Below are positions 15,815 through 24,110 of a stretch of 64,000 bases of DNA, in pieces (the first letter of the stretch is position 1; each line of letters starts with the position of its first letter). The position numbers and the translations under genes are program-made. The DNA comes from a virus: IMG/VR virus record IMGVR_UViG_3300045256_000135, positions 62,001 through 126,000 of that record; one strand, 5' to 3'. Under the pieces are notes generated by a model, which was not told the origin of the DNA, searched no databases, and saw only the letters and a list, made by a program, of their open reading frames with translations.

Positions 15815-17707
15815 ATGTTCTCTCGAAGTGGTGATATCCGCACCGAGAAACAAGTTCAGCAGTTGATCCATGGTGTCAACTGCACTTGCCACAAAACTGC
15901 GATAAAGACACCTGACTTTCTAGCTCCGAAGAACTACGAGAGTCGGGAACACTGGCAGAAGCGATTGCACCTAAGCAAGATCCCGCTTGATGCAAAACGC
16001 TACATCAAACAGCTTGAAAATGACGTTATTGACGGTAACGCCAAGTCGTTTGAAGCCTTGTGGAGCAAGATTGAGAAGGTTCTCGAAATGCCTGGTGGGT
16101 TGAGCCAGTCCACGTTAGTTGGCCTGATTGATTCAGCTCTCGCAACCCAACTCAATCATGTGGATCGCGGTGCTATCGATAATGCACTGACCGGTCTGTA
16201 TAGCTCTGGCAAGGAGCATGCGTACAGCCTGACAGACTTTAAAGCGAAGAAGATCAAGCGTCTGAAGAAACTGTCCTCTAAGCAGGCCTTCTTGAAGGAG
16301 GCGGTAACAATTGACACGGTTGAGGACAAACTTATGCTCCAGCATCTGAAGGAGACTGCTCTTAAGAATGTCAAGAGCATAGCGAACAAAGAGCTTAGGG
16401 ACAAAATCCTCGAAGCTCTAACTGCTGCTGGGTCTGAGAACGAGAATCCGCTTGAGCTCGCGAATAAGATCATCCAGGAAGAGTCAGAGAAGCTCAAGGA
16501 AAAGGGCAAAGAGCAGTTCAAGAAGATGCTTGAAGAGCTTTATGGAAAGCAGCAGTATCAGATTCAGCGCATTATGCGTACAGAGTCGATGAATGGCTTC
16601 GTACTAGCACAACTTCAAGGTTACAAAGAGCAAGGCATCGTAGCTGTTCGTTGGAAAGCGTTACAGAACGATCCAAAGGTATGTAACCTCTGCAAAACAC
16701 TTGACGGGAACACGTTCGAGATTGAGTACCTACTGTCTGAGGGTGGACGTTATCCTTTGACGTTTATGAGTCACCCGAACTGCAGGTGTGGGTTTGAGCC
16801 TGTTATAGCATTCGTGTCTTTCGATGATTTCGAAAAAGAGTATGCAAAGACACACCCGGATCAGTTCATTCAAGGTGAGCCTATCTTCAACGAAGAACTG
16901 CTCGGTCTAGAAGACATTCTGAAAGACTTCAAGGCTGGTTCGACGAAGTTTGATCGTGTTCCAGTTGAGCATGCCGAAGAGTTGGAGTCGTTTGCCAAGA
17001 AGGTTGACAACTCACCACTGGCTGACTCAGCACCACCACAAGTGAAGTTTGTGCAGGATGTGTTTGAGACTGATGCGTATCAACAGCGAGGCCGAACTGA
17101 TGAATCGAAGAAAGGTCAGGTCGACTCTTGGTATGATCCGGAAACAAAGACGACCTGGGTCTCTTCATACGCTACGCAATTCTCTTCCCCAAGTGAGGTA
17201 ATGGCTCGTGACTGGGCATCAAGAGTCTGGAGAGATAATGGCACAGTCAGGAAGTGGTTTACGTCACACTTTGATGGTGAGACTGTCTCCGACAGAAAAG
17301 TGTCCCCAGCAGCACTGGAGATACTCCAGCAAACCTTCAAGCCATTTGCTCTAGCGAGCACCTACTACCTAGAGTCTGGAGACGCTCTGGGGTTGACAGC
17401 AAAGACTCGAGCCCTACCAGAGGATCAATTGCGAGAGATACTAAGTAAGCTTGGGCTCTCGAAAACTGATGTAAGCTCGGTTTTAAAGGGAAGAGATAGC
17501 CATACACTGTGGTCGATGACTAGTGGAGAGGTAGTAGACACAGAAGAAACGAACAAATTCGTTTCTGAGCACTCACGTAACTCAGCCCTTCAACTGTTCG
17601 TAGACTCGTTTGTGAGTTACGTAACGTCTCCTTACATACTAGAACACAAAGATCCCAAAGCGTTTGAGTTTCTCAGAGACTCTGTGTTCAAGGGCGAGGC
17701 ATTCTGA
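15815..17707 (+). CDS. MuF-like head morphogenesis protein
   Basis: A 630-residue protein with a MuF domain at about 253-330: RTE motif, an aromatic WKAL segment, CNLC, DGNTFEI, and the closing HPNCRC signature. MuF proteins bind the portal and enter the prohead, and often carry a C-terminal extra domain. Here the C-terminal half (about 350-630) shows no toxin fold I recognise. ATG 15815 is the first start codon, but upstream sequence is open in this frame for another 135 bases without ATG, GTG or TTG, and the start has only a weak ribosome binding site. Together this suggests it may be made partly as a portal fusion. Confidence 0.88.
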   Translation: MFSRSGDIRTEKQVQQLIHGVNCTCHKTAIKTPDFLAPKNYESREHWQKRLHLSKIPLDAKRYIKQLENDVIDGNAKSFEALWSKIEKVLEMPGGLSQSTLVGLIDSALATQLNHVDRGAIDNALTGLYSSGKEHAYSLTDFKAKKIKRLKKLSSKQAFLKEAVTIDTVEDKLMLQHLKETALKNVKSIANKELRDKILEALTAAGSENENPLELANKIIQEESEKLKEKGKEQFKKMLEELYGKQQYQIQRIMRTESMNGFVLAQLQGYKEQGIVAVRWKALQNDPKVCNLCKTLDGNTFEIEYLLSEGGRYPLTFMSHPNCRCGFEPVIAFVSFDDFEKEYAKTHPDQFIQGEPIFNEELLGLEDILKDFKAGSTKFDRVPVEHAEELESFAKKVDNSPLADSAPPQVKFVQDVFETDAYQQRGRTDESKKGQVDSWYDPETKTTWVSSYATQFSSPSEVMARDWASRVWRDNGTVRKWFTSHFDGETVSDRKVSPAALEILQQTFKPFALASTYYLESGDALGLTAKTRALPEDQLREILSKLGLSKTDVSSVLKGRDSHTLWSMTSGEVVDTEETNKFVSEHSRNSALQLFVDSFVSYVTSPYILEHKDPKAFEFLRDSVFKGEAF

Positions 17708-18147
17708 TGGCTGACCACCCGCTACTAACGAAAGCGATCCAAAACCAGCGAATGTCGTTCGACGACTTCTGCAAAGTTGGCAATCTGGTGCATCCTAGTT
17801 GGTTTGTGGAGCACAGTGTGGTTGTCATGCCTCGAACAGCGTTATACCATCACGAGCGTGGTAGGAAGTTCAGGCCTACGAAATCTGAAGCCCAGTCTGG
17901 CAGGTTTAGCTGTCCGAAATGTCAGAAGGTGCTTGTCAAAGTGCGATTCAGAGCTGGGGAATTTGGATACACGTGTCCACGCTGCAACTGGAGCATTCAT
18001 CGGGATGATATCTGGTCACCACAGCAGAAGGAAGTGCCTGTAGCTAGAGAGCCAGGTGACATCACAGATCTGAACGATGCTTCAAACACAATTGGGATTG
18101 ATATCAGCATGGAAGAGCTTGACAATGAAGGGATTCCGGTGGTTTGA
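17707..18147 (+). CDS. Zinc-ribbon head-region protein
   Basis: A 146-residue protein that begins within the previous stop (TGATGG overlap). A CPKC pair near residue 70 and a CPRC pair about 25 residues later form a classic zinc ribbon; the remainder is acidic. The position between the MuF-like protein and the protease suggests a minor head or assembly role, but this is context only. No close family recognised. Confidence 0.75.
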   Translation: MADHPLLTKAIQNQRMSFDDFCKVGNLVHPSWFVEHSVVVMPRTALYHHERGRKFRPTKSEAQSGRFSCPKCQKVLVKVRFRAGEFGYTCPRCNWSIHRDDIWSPQQKEVPVAREPGDITDLNDASNTIGIDISMEELDNEGIPVV

Positions 18148-18479
18148 TGCAATTCGCAGTGATTGTCAACAACGTCGGAAAACCTTTTGCGATCTTTGTG
18201 CATGATCCATCTGTTGGAAGGGTGGTGTTTAAGGGTCCAACAGGTTCTGACTTAGCTGCCTCATTCGCATTTAGCGCCACCAAACCAGTGGTCCGAGGTA
18301 CTGTCGTTGGTGGGTCGATTATCAGAAAGAAGATTCCGTCGAACGATCCCAGTTACCTCAGAGAAAAGCTTGATGACATGATTTTCCCGCCTTACCGTGT
18401 TCAACAGGTCAGCGACATATCCAGTTCGAAGGCTCTGGATGATGTTGCAGACGATCTAGAGAAAGAGTGGCTCGTATGA
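18147..18479 (+). CDS. Hypothetical head-region protein
   Basis: A 110-residue protein whose ATG overlaps the preceding stop (TGATG). The first half is strand-rich (FAVIVNN, FAIFVHD, RVVFKG) and the second half helical and acidic. No cysteines, signal peptide or known motif. It sits in a tightly overlapped trio upstream of the protease gene. Function unknown. Confidence 0.75.
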   Translation: MQFAVIVNNVGKPFAIFVHDPSVGRVVFKGPTGSDLAASFAFSATKPVVRGTVVGGSIIRKKIPSNDPSYLREKLDDMIFPPYRVQQVSDISSSKALDDVADDLEKEWLV

Positions 18480-18652
18480 GTTTCAAAAAGACCGGAATTG
18501 CTCCAGTGATTGGTGATCCAATCCAACAGTCACCAGCAACTGAAGTGCACACGTGCATCAATACAGCAACGACCAACGACGGCTTGCCTCCGCCGCCATG
18601 CAAGGCGTGCCAGTCACAATTTCGTCAGAAATTCACTACACCGCAGAAGTAG
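18476..18652 (+). CDS. Small hypothetical protein with PPPPCKAC motif
   Basis: A 58-residue protein starting at ATG 18476, which overlaps the previous stop by four bases. It has a lone cysteine in HTC, then a proline run leading into CKAC, so it may bind one metal ion. The end is basic. Very short, but the ATGA overlap and lack of competing frames support it. Confidence 0.6.
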   Translation: MSFKKTGIAPVIGDPIQQSPATEVHTCINTATTNDGLPPPPCKACQSQFRQKFTTPQK

Positions 18653-18658
18653 TCTGTT

Positions 18659-18696
18659 ACATCGAGTAAGAGCAGTGCTCGCCGTATACTCGATGT
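18659..18696 (+). promoter_or_regulatory. Nested stem-loop upstream of the protease gene
   Basis: Arms ACATCGAGTA (18659-18668) and TACTCGATGT (18687-18696) are perfect 10-base inverted repeats, and the loop contains a second small hairpin (GAGCA-G-TGCTC). No T-run follows, so this is not a normal intrinsic terminator. It lies in the 104-base gap before the protease gene and may be an mRNA processing or stability element. I see no convincing promoter in the gap. Confidence 0.55.
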
Positions 18697-18756
18697 GGTT
18701 TCCTGAATCGAGAAATAGATTCGTACTGACGAACTGTATCTTCTTTGAAGAAGTTC

Positions 18757-19674
18757 ATGTTCGTCAAGACTGCTAAAGCTGATGTACTCGCGCATTGGGA
18801 GGGACAGGGTGGCACTCTGTCCCGTACAGCAGGGTTAGAAAAGACAGCATCACACTTCGTTCAGAATGCTGGACGTATCGATGTGACATCAGCTCTAGCT
18901 GATGTAGCTGCATTCTACAACATCAGCTCAAATCCGCAGGACTACTTCTTCATTCCAGTACGTGCCAATTCAATCGACGTTCCAAACGAGAACGGCGATT
19001 GTTTCATGAATGGTGAGATGCTTCGATTTGATCCCAAGCTGGGTCGTCGAGTGTATCAAACCTACATGCTGAAGCCTCACCACGTCAACCACAGAGCTGA
19101 TAACCCACTTATGGCTCGTGGATTTATCGTTGACGTGCACTACAATAATCAGAATGCAATGCCTGATGAGTGGCGGAAGAAGTACGCCGATGCCACAGGT
19201 GTTGATCATCCACAGGACTTGTTCATCGAAGCTCTGCTTGCTGTTGATTCGACCAAAGACAAGCATTTAGCTGCCGGACTAAAGAGTGGACAGATCAAAG
19301 CATTCAGCATGGGCTGTGAATGCGCTATGACAGAGTGTTCAGTTTGTGGCAATCAAGCTACGAACAGGATGCAGTTCTGCGCTCACATTAGAACTGGCAA
19401 CAAAAACAAGCTGTTCTTTTCAGAGAAACTCGGTCGTAACATCAAAGCATTTGAACGTTGCTATGGTGTTTGTTTCTCTGAGTTGTCAGCCGTCGATACT
19501 CCGGCTGATCCAAGAGCTTTTGCCTCTGGTGAAGTTTTCCAACTGCATGCTAGCTCCCAGGTTGATCGGGAAGAGCTACTGCAGATTGTCGCATTCGCAA
19601 AGAAACACAAGGACTCCATGCCGAAGACTCTACAGGGTTTTTTGGCGGAGGTTCTGAATGACTATGCTGAATAA
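18757..19674 (+). CDS. Prohead protease-like protein
   Basis: A 305-residue protein placed where the head maturation protease is expected, before the scaffold-like and capsid genes. The pattern resembles large-phage prohead proteases: NENGDCF near the start, the PHHVNHRADNP block with a candidate catalytic histidine, and S184 in AFSMGC, followed by a CSVCGN...C-x2-H zinc-like insert. ATG 18757 is preferred because GAAGAAG precedes it; a TTG at 18745 is the alternative. It would cleave scaffold and capsid N termini during expansion. The family assignment comes from motif and position, not from a search. Confidence 0.7.
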   Translation: MFVKTAKADVLAHWEGQGGTLSRTAGLEKTASHFVQNAGRIDVTSALADVAAFYNISSNPQDYFFIPVRANSIDVPNENGDCFMNGEMLRFDPKLGRRVYQTYMLKPHHVNHRADNPLMARGFIVDVHYNNQNAMPDEWRKKYADATGVDHPQDLFIEALLAVDSTKDKHLAAGLKSGQIKAFSMGCECAMTECSVCGNQATNRMQFCAHIRTGNKNKLFFSEKLGRNIKAFERCYGVCFSELSAVDTPADPRAFASGEVFQLHASSQVDREELLQIVAFAKKHKDSMPKTLQGFLAEVLNDYAE

Positions 19675-21544
19675 GGAACTCGAATCCAAGATCGCCGCTT
19701 TTGAAGCAAGTCTTTCTGACGAAGAAAGAGCAAGATTCTCTGACCTCGGGAACGGGAAAATGGCAAACACGAAGACTACTAAGGTTTCTCAGCAAGTTCC
19801 TCCGGTTCCTCCGCAGGAAGACGAACTTCAAGCAGCAACCTCGGCTACTTCTCAGCCAGTTGCTCCCAACCCATCGATGCCGCAGCCTGAGGCACCGGTG
19901 GAAGCTGCTACGTCTGCTAATTCACAGATGCAAGCTCCACCCGCTCCCGCCCCTCCAGCTGGTGTTCCAGAAGCTCCAGTGCAGGCAGCAACCTCTGCTA
20001 ATTCTCAAATGAATCCAGCCCCGGCTCCAATGGAGCCACCCGGCGTTGAAGCAGCTACATCCGCAACATCTCAGCCTGTGACTCCTCCGGCCCCTCCCGC
20101 AATGGGAGACATGGACGAGGTCGAGGCACAGGACATCTCTAATTATGTTGATGAGCATAAGCCTGAAGCTCAACAGCAGATGTCCAATGATGAGATGGGC
20201 ATTCGCCCGCAAGCGCGCTATGCTTCAGTCTATGGCCACTTGAGAATCAGAGCCAACAGTGAAGGCAATCTCGAGGTCATTGATCCTCAAGATACCTCGA
20301 AGACTGCGCTTCTGACCGTTCGTACAAACAATGCAACTAAGCGTTCGAAAGTTGCGTTGCAAGGTTGTGCGGTCAGAGTTCTGCAGGGCATTGCCAAAGA
20401 TGGATTGGTAGTAACCGCGCGGAAGTGGAAGGCTCTTGTCAAGAAGGCAGACGGTGGGGTGGTTGACTATGGTGACACCAACATGGTTGACGCACCGTCT
20501 TACGACAAGAGCTCGATCACTGAGGACGGTGCTTCAGTTCTCAAGAATGAGAACTATGATGCCAACGGCGTCACTAGCACCACGAAGGAAGACGGACTCA
20601 CTGCCAAAGAGAAGCACCCAGCTCGCAATGTTCCAGGTCTTGGTGGTCCATTGAAGACTGCTCAGATCAGTGGTGGTTCACTCTCAGATCGGGAAACTAA
20701 CCTAGCCGATGAGAACAACGATCGCAGTGAGAAGTCGTTGTCCTCTACTGAGGGGCGAGAGTCAAACATGGCAGAAGACTACACGCCGTTTAAGATGTCT
20801 GATACCTCTCTGGAAGATGCAGAGAATGTTCTTGCGGACCCTGAGTATCAGAACAAGGCTGCAGCATCCTTCATTGAAGAAAAGAATGACAAGCCGGAGT
20901 CTGGCCTCAGTGAGGAAGACGAAGCTAAGATTGCTGCATACTACGACAAGAAGGCTCAGAAACTCGCGGCCGAGAAGGTCAAGGAATTCTCAGCTCGACT
21001 TGCTCGGTGCATTCGAATGGCTGCTCGTCGTCAGGCGCTCAACCTTGAATCGAATCAGATCAAGATTGCACTCGCTGACGTGCTCATGAGCCCAGCATTC
21101 ATGAGCCGCCATGAAGAGTACGTTCCGATGGATGAGCGTACTGCAACGTTCGTAATTGAGCGCGCACTAGACCAGAAGGCAGCTGTATCCTACATTGACT
21201 CTCTGTTTGAGAGAGCTGCTTCGCTCATGAAGATGTCTGATGAATCCCTCGCTCAGCTTGAGGCAGATCTCAAGCGATCGTTGCCAGTGAACGTAACAGC
21301 TCAGTTTGGCACTGATGACGGCTTCCCTGAAGAGGAAGAGGTCGAGGTCGAGGAGGAAACTCCTGAAGCGAAGGCTGCCTCCCGCCGCCGTAGTGCTGAT
21401 GAAGGCAACTTCGACATCTCTCCTGCCTTTGGTAAGACCTCGGAAGAGGAAGACCTAAATCCAAAGCGTAGACAAATTTCGGCAGCTCTCAACGGTACGA
21501 GAGCTGCTTCACGCCACTCAGCGTTCTTCCCACAGGGGCGCTGA
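19658..21544 (+). CDS. Scaffold-like or internal head protein with AATSATSQ repeats
   Basis: A 628-residue acidic protein with a good ribosome binding site (GGAGG six bases upstream), overlapping the protease gene by 17 bases. Residues about 59-140 carry four copies of an AATSA(T/N)SQ repeat separated by proline/alanine linkers. A strand-rich domain follows at about 190-270, then a long charged helical region, and an acidic run with basic end (RRR, KRRQ). Position between protease and capsid genes is typical of a scaffold or core protein. An alternative is a capsid-associated virion protein. Confidence 0.6.
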   Translation: MTMLNKELESKIAAFEASLSDEERARFSDLGNGKMANTKTTKVSQQVPPVPPQEDELQAATSATSQPVAPNPSMPQPEAPVEAATSANSQMQAPPAPAPPAGVPEAPVQAATSANSQMNPAPAPMEPPGVEAATSATSQPVTPPAPPAMGDMDEVEAQDISNYVDEHKPEAQQQMSNDEMGIRPQARYASVYGHLRIRANSEGNLEVIDPQDTSKTALLTVRTNNATKRSKVALQGCAVRVLQGIAKDGLVVTARKWKALVKKADGGVVDYGDTNMVDAPSYDKSSITEDGASVLKNENYDANGVTSTTKEDGLTAKEKHPARNVPGLGGPLKTAQISGGSLSDRETNLADENNDRSEKSLSSTEGRESNMAEDYTPFKMSDTSLEDAENVLADPEYQNKAAASFIEEKNDKPESGLSEEDEAKIAAYYDKKAQKLAAEKVKEFSARLARCIRMAARRQALNLESNQIKIALADVLMSPAFMSRHEEYVPMDERTATFVIERALDQKAAVSYIDSLFERAASLMKMSDESLAQLEADLKRSLPVNVTAQFGTDDGFPEEEEVEVEEETPEAKAASRRRSADEGNFDISPAFGKTSEEEDLNPKRRQISAALNGTRAASRHSAFFPQGR

Positions 21545-21582
21545 CTAAGCTTGATTGATGTGGAGAAAGGAGTGAAACGAAC

Positions 21583-22374
21583 ATGCCTATTGTTTTGAAT
21601 CCAAATGATCCCCGCGTTCAGGCATACAGATCTGATCCGTTTCCGACCGGCATCGACCTTCGCCGTTCGGTAATCAACAACGATCCAGGGCAGTTTGTCG
21701 TTGACCCAACAGCAACGTTCCGTGCTGGTATGGTTATGGCGATGAACTCATCTGGTCAGTTGGCAGTCTGCGATGGCCTCGGCGTTGCACCGCTCAACGT
21801 TCCCTTTGGCTTTGCCAAGTGGAACAAGTTGACCACCCTGGTTGGCGCAGCTTCGGATGAACCCGTCGTACTCACAGGAGTCGTCGCGTCTGCTCTGAAG
21901 CACTCAAACCTCACCCCCGCCGCTGCTGGCATTCGTGTTTCGTCAGCACCGAACGGAGGTACGGTCTACACAGAAGGTGGTGGTGCTGACTACACCGTCA
22001 ACTACACCAACGGTACTGTCGTCCGCACTGCCGGCTCGACCATCCCGTCTGGTGCAACTGTGTACGTCACGTACAACTGGTTGATTCCTGAAGCTGACCT
22101 GGACTTCCAGGGCCGCAACTTCTGGAACTCGCTGGACGACGTGACGGTCGCTCAAGGTCGTCTCGCAGTTATCACTAACTGGGCGGTGCTTTATACACTT
22201 GCCTACGACCCCTCGATTACCTTCACTGTTGGTGCGAACCTCACGGTTGACACTGCGGCGAAGGCTGGCCTGCTTACCACTGCTGCGGGCGGTCGCCCAA
22301 CGTTTGGTAAGTGCATTCAGGTTCCCACGGCGGACGACCCCTTCCTGGGAATCGTTTCGTCCGGACACTACTGA
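21583..22374 (+). CDS. Probable head decoration protein
   Basis: A 263-residue, strand-rich protein immediately upstream of the capsid gene, with a strong AAGGAG ribosome binding site. The VVDPTATFRAGMVM and GFAKWNK stretches resemble small capsid-stabilising or decoration proteins that follow the protease in many phages. Codon choice shifts to C-ending codons, as in the capsid gene, which suggests very high expression. No catalytic motif. Confidence 0.65.
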   Translation: MPIVLNPNDPRVQAYRSDPFPTGIDLRRSVINNDPGQFVVDPTATFRAGMVMAMNSSGQLAVCDGLGVAPLNVPFGFAKWNKLTTLVGAASDEPVVLTGVVASALKHSNLTPAAAGIRVSSAPNGGTVYTEGGGADYTVNYTNGTVVRTAGSTIPSGATVYVTYNWLIPEADLDFQGRNFWNSLDDVTVAQGRLAVITNWAVLYTLAYDPSITFTVGANLTVDTAAKAGLLTTAAGGRPTFGKCIQVPTADDPFLGIVSSGHY

Positions 22375-22390
22375 TAGGAGTTAGACAGCG

Positions 22391-23605
22391 ATGCTTCGCG
22401 ATAATCCGTATCGTCGGATGTCAGGGCCCGCTCCGGCTCCTGCTCCAACTGCACCAAGCTTTGCTAAGAGCGCGTCAGCGAAGGCGCCTCTCAAGGCAAA
22501 CCCCAACAGCAAGCAAGCTTCTCAGCTTGCTGGCCAAGATGGCGAGTTCAACCCGGCCGGGTTCGGCGGGTGGCGCTCAGCGGTTCGCTCCGCAGTTCCA
22601 TCTGGTCACAAGATGTTCGACAAGAAGGGCTCGATCAATGCTGTCGACAAGCGCGACGCATTGACTCAGATTGCTCACCTTATGCAGAACATGGTTAAGT
22701 CGGCTGGTATGAGAGACTTCTCTCGTACTGCTGAGAACCGTGAAGCTAAGGCAGAGAAGCTGAAGGTCCTTGCGGCTGCGATGAACGATCCTTCGGGTGA
22801 GGGCTTCGCAATCGTTGGTCAGGAGCTTCTGCTCCCGATCAAGTCGATCATCGACTACGAAGGCTGGGCACGGAAGATCTTCCGTGTTCGTCCGCTAGCC
22901 CAAGGTGAGCTCTTCCGCCTCGCCAAGGACGTTCGCGCTTCAGCGTTCGTCATCGGCCAGGACGGCCAGGGTATCGAAAGCCGTCTCTTCGGTAAGTACA
23001 TCACCCCGTCTGAGTTCAAGATCACTTCGTTCCCCACGGTGGACATCGAAGAGATCTACCAAATGAACTACGACGTTCTCGACCGCGCTCAGGACACTGC
23101 GCGCCAAGAGATCGAGCTCAATGAGGACAAGCGCGCCCTCATGCTCATTGATCGCGCTTCACAGGCGGTCAACACCACGACGATCTTCGGTACGCTCGGT
23201 ATCGGCGCATTCGAAGATACTCGCTATCAGGTTGAGCGTCACCGGCTCATCGTTGAGAAGTTCCTGATTGCTCGTGCAGAGCTGTCGGACATCGTCAAGA
23301 CGATGAGCACGGTCGTTGACCCTGTTACTGAACGTGAACTGATCCTTGCGGGCTACATCGGCAACGTGTTGAACGCAAGCATCATCACCACGGCAGGCAC
23401 GGGTGTCGAAGAAGTTGTGCCAGCAGGCGTCATGTACGCTGTAACAGCTTCTGACTACCTCGGCGAGATGGGTATCCGTATTGAACTGTTCTCTGAGCCG
23501 TTCAATCAGTACTCTGAGCGTCGTCTCGTGAAGGGCTGGGCGTTCGGTGAGCTTCTCGGATTCGCAATCCCAGAAGCCCGCGCGTGCGCGAAGGCAAGCA
23601 AGTAA
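22391..23605 (+). CDS. Major capsid protein (HK97-like fold)
   Basis: A 404-residue protein that fits the major capsid protein by size, position and sequence. An alanine/proline-rich N-terminal arm of about 60 residues is followed by a helical delta-like region, then the GEGFAIVGQELLLPI segment, a long E-loop-like stretch, and a C-terminal domain ending in IRIELFSEPFNQY and a GELLGFAIPEA strand. Codon use is strongly biased towards C-ending codons, as expected for the most abundant virion protein. A strong terminator lies 20 bases after the stop, isolating this transcription unit. Confidence 0.9.
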   Translation: MLRDNPYRRMSGPAPAPAPTAPSFAKSASAKAPLKANPNSKQASQLAGQDGEFNPAGFGGWRSAVRSAVPSGHKMFDKKGSINAVDKRDALTQIAHLMQNMVKSAGMRDFSRTAENREAKAEKLKVLAAAMNDPSGEGFAIVGQELLLPIKSIIDYEGWARKIFRVRPLAQGELFRLAKDVRASAFVIGQDGQGIESRLFGKYITPSEFKITSFPTVDIEEIYQMNYDVLDRAQDTARQEIELNEDKRALMLIDRASQAVNTTTIFGTLGIGAFEDTRYQVERHRLIVEKFLIARAELSDIVKTMSTVVDPVTERELILAGYIGNVLNASIITTAGTGVEEVVPAGVMYAVTASDYLGEMGIRIELFSEPFNQYSERRLVKGWAFGELLGFAIPEARACAKASK

Positions 23606-23624
23606 GCTCTACAGAGCTGAAGGT

Positions 23625-23665
23625 AAAGAGAGGGCTGGTTGGAAACAACTAGCCCTCTCTTTTTG
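23625..23665 (+). terminator. Strong intrinsic terminator after the capsid gene
   Basis: A 16-base-pair stem (one G-T pair) with a GGAAAC loop, built from AAAGAGAGGGCT and AGCCCTCTCTTT arms, ends in TTTTT. It closes the head operon directly after the capsid gene. Confidence 0.95.
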
Positions 23666-23700
23666 TGTCTGGTATATTTGACGTAACCTTAGTTCTAGAT

Positions 23701-23726
23701 TGCACAGCTATCCTATTAGCTGTGCA
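23701..23726 (+). promoter_or_regulatory. Perfect 10-bp stem-loop in the intergenic region
   Basis: TGCACAGCTA and TAGCTGTGCA form a perfect stem around a TCCTAT loop. It is followed by AAAATC rather than T-residues, so it is not an obvious terminator on the + strand. It may be an mRNA processing or stabilising hairpin, or a protein-binding site between the terminator and the next promoter. Confidence 0.55.
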
Positions 23727-23780
23727 AAATCGACATCTAATAGACAAGGTGACTATTTTCAACGAACTTGTTCGAGGGCC

Positions 23781-23808
23781 TTGATTTCTCGTACCGAATC
23801 ATTATGAT
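23781..23808 (+). promoter_or_regulatory. Probable sigma70-type promoter for the small-gene cluster
   Basis: TTGATT (23781-23786) and TATGAT (23803-23808) are 16 bases apart, close to the bacterial housekeeping consensus. It lies between the capsid terminator and the first small gene, exactly where a new transcription unit needs a start. The ATG at 23815 would be nearly leaderless, whereas the next gene has a proper ribosome binding site. Confidence 0.5.
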
Positions 23809-23814
23809 CATTGT

Positions 23815-23913
23815 ATGGAACTCTGGAAGTTGATCCTGCTGATGGTAGTCTTCTCGGCTATCGGATTCTCGAGCGGATGGAGCTTTTGCAAGCGCTACCA
23901 TGGGGGACGATGA
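23815..23913 (+). CDS. 32-residue single-span membrane protein
   Basis: A very short reading frame encoding one hydrophobic helix (about residues 5-24, LKLILL-like start through GFSSGW) flanked by a charged N terminus and a basic, arginine-ending tail. The stop codon overlaps the start of the next gene as ATGATG, the coupling style of this genome. It would insert in the inner membrane. Small phage membrane proteins of this size may alter the host envelope or act in lysis, but nothing here fixes the role. There is little room for a ribosome binding site after the predicted promoter, so it could be leaderless. Confidence 0.5.
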   Translation: MELWKLILLMVVFSAIGFSSGWSFCKRYHGGR

Positions 23914-24110
23914 TGACGGAAGATGAAATCAAGGCGTTGATCATGGAGACTATGATGGAACGCTTGGAGATCGAACTGAGCCTGGATTACGACAGACTAA
24001 AACCGGCACTCAGAGTCAGAGTCGGAGTTCGATTCGACGGTCGCGTCATCTGGAGCAAGGAAGACGGCTCTTCGGTTGACCTTGCTCAACTCAAAGGGGC
24101 ACTGGAATGA
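23913..24110 (+). CDS. Small hypothetical acidic protein
   Basis: A 65-residue protein with start ATG 23913, five bases after a GGGGGA ribosome binding site; the adjacent ATG 23910 is possible. A methionine-rich helix (IMETMMERLEIEL) is followed by strands (ALRVRVGVRF). A longer reading from a TTG at 23811 is rejected because it covers the membrane-protein gene. It couples to the next gene through an ATGA overlap. Function unknown. Confidence 0.65.
   Translation: MTEDEIKALIMETMMERLEIELSLDYDRLKPALRVRVGVRFDGRVIWSKEDGSSVDLAQLKGALE

Noticed and set aside
20709-21089. Second + strand frame of 126 codons inside the scaffold-like gene
   Set aside because: An arginine-rich shadow of the charged main frame, with no start signal.
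23811-24110. Longer TTG-started gene of 99 codons
   Set aside because: The first 33 codons overlap the small membrane-protein frame and have no ribosome binding site; the ATG at 23913 has a good one.
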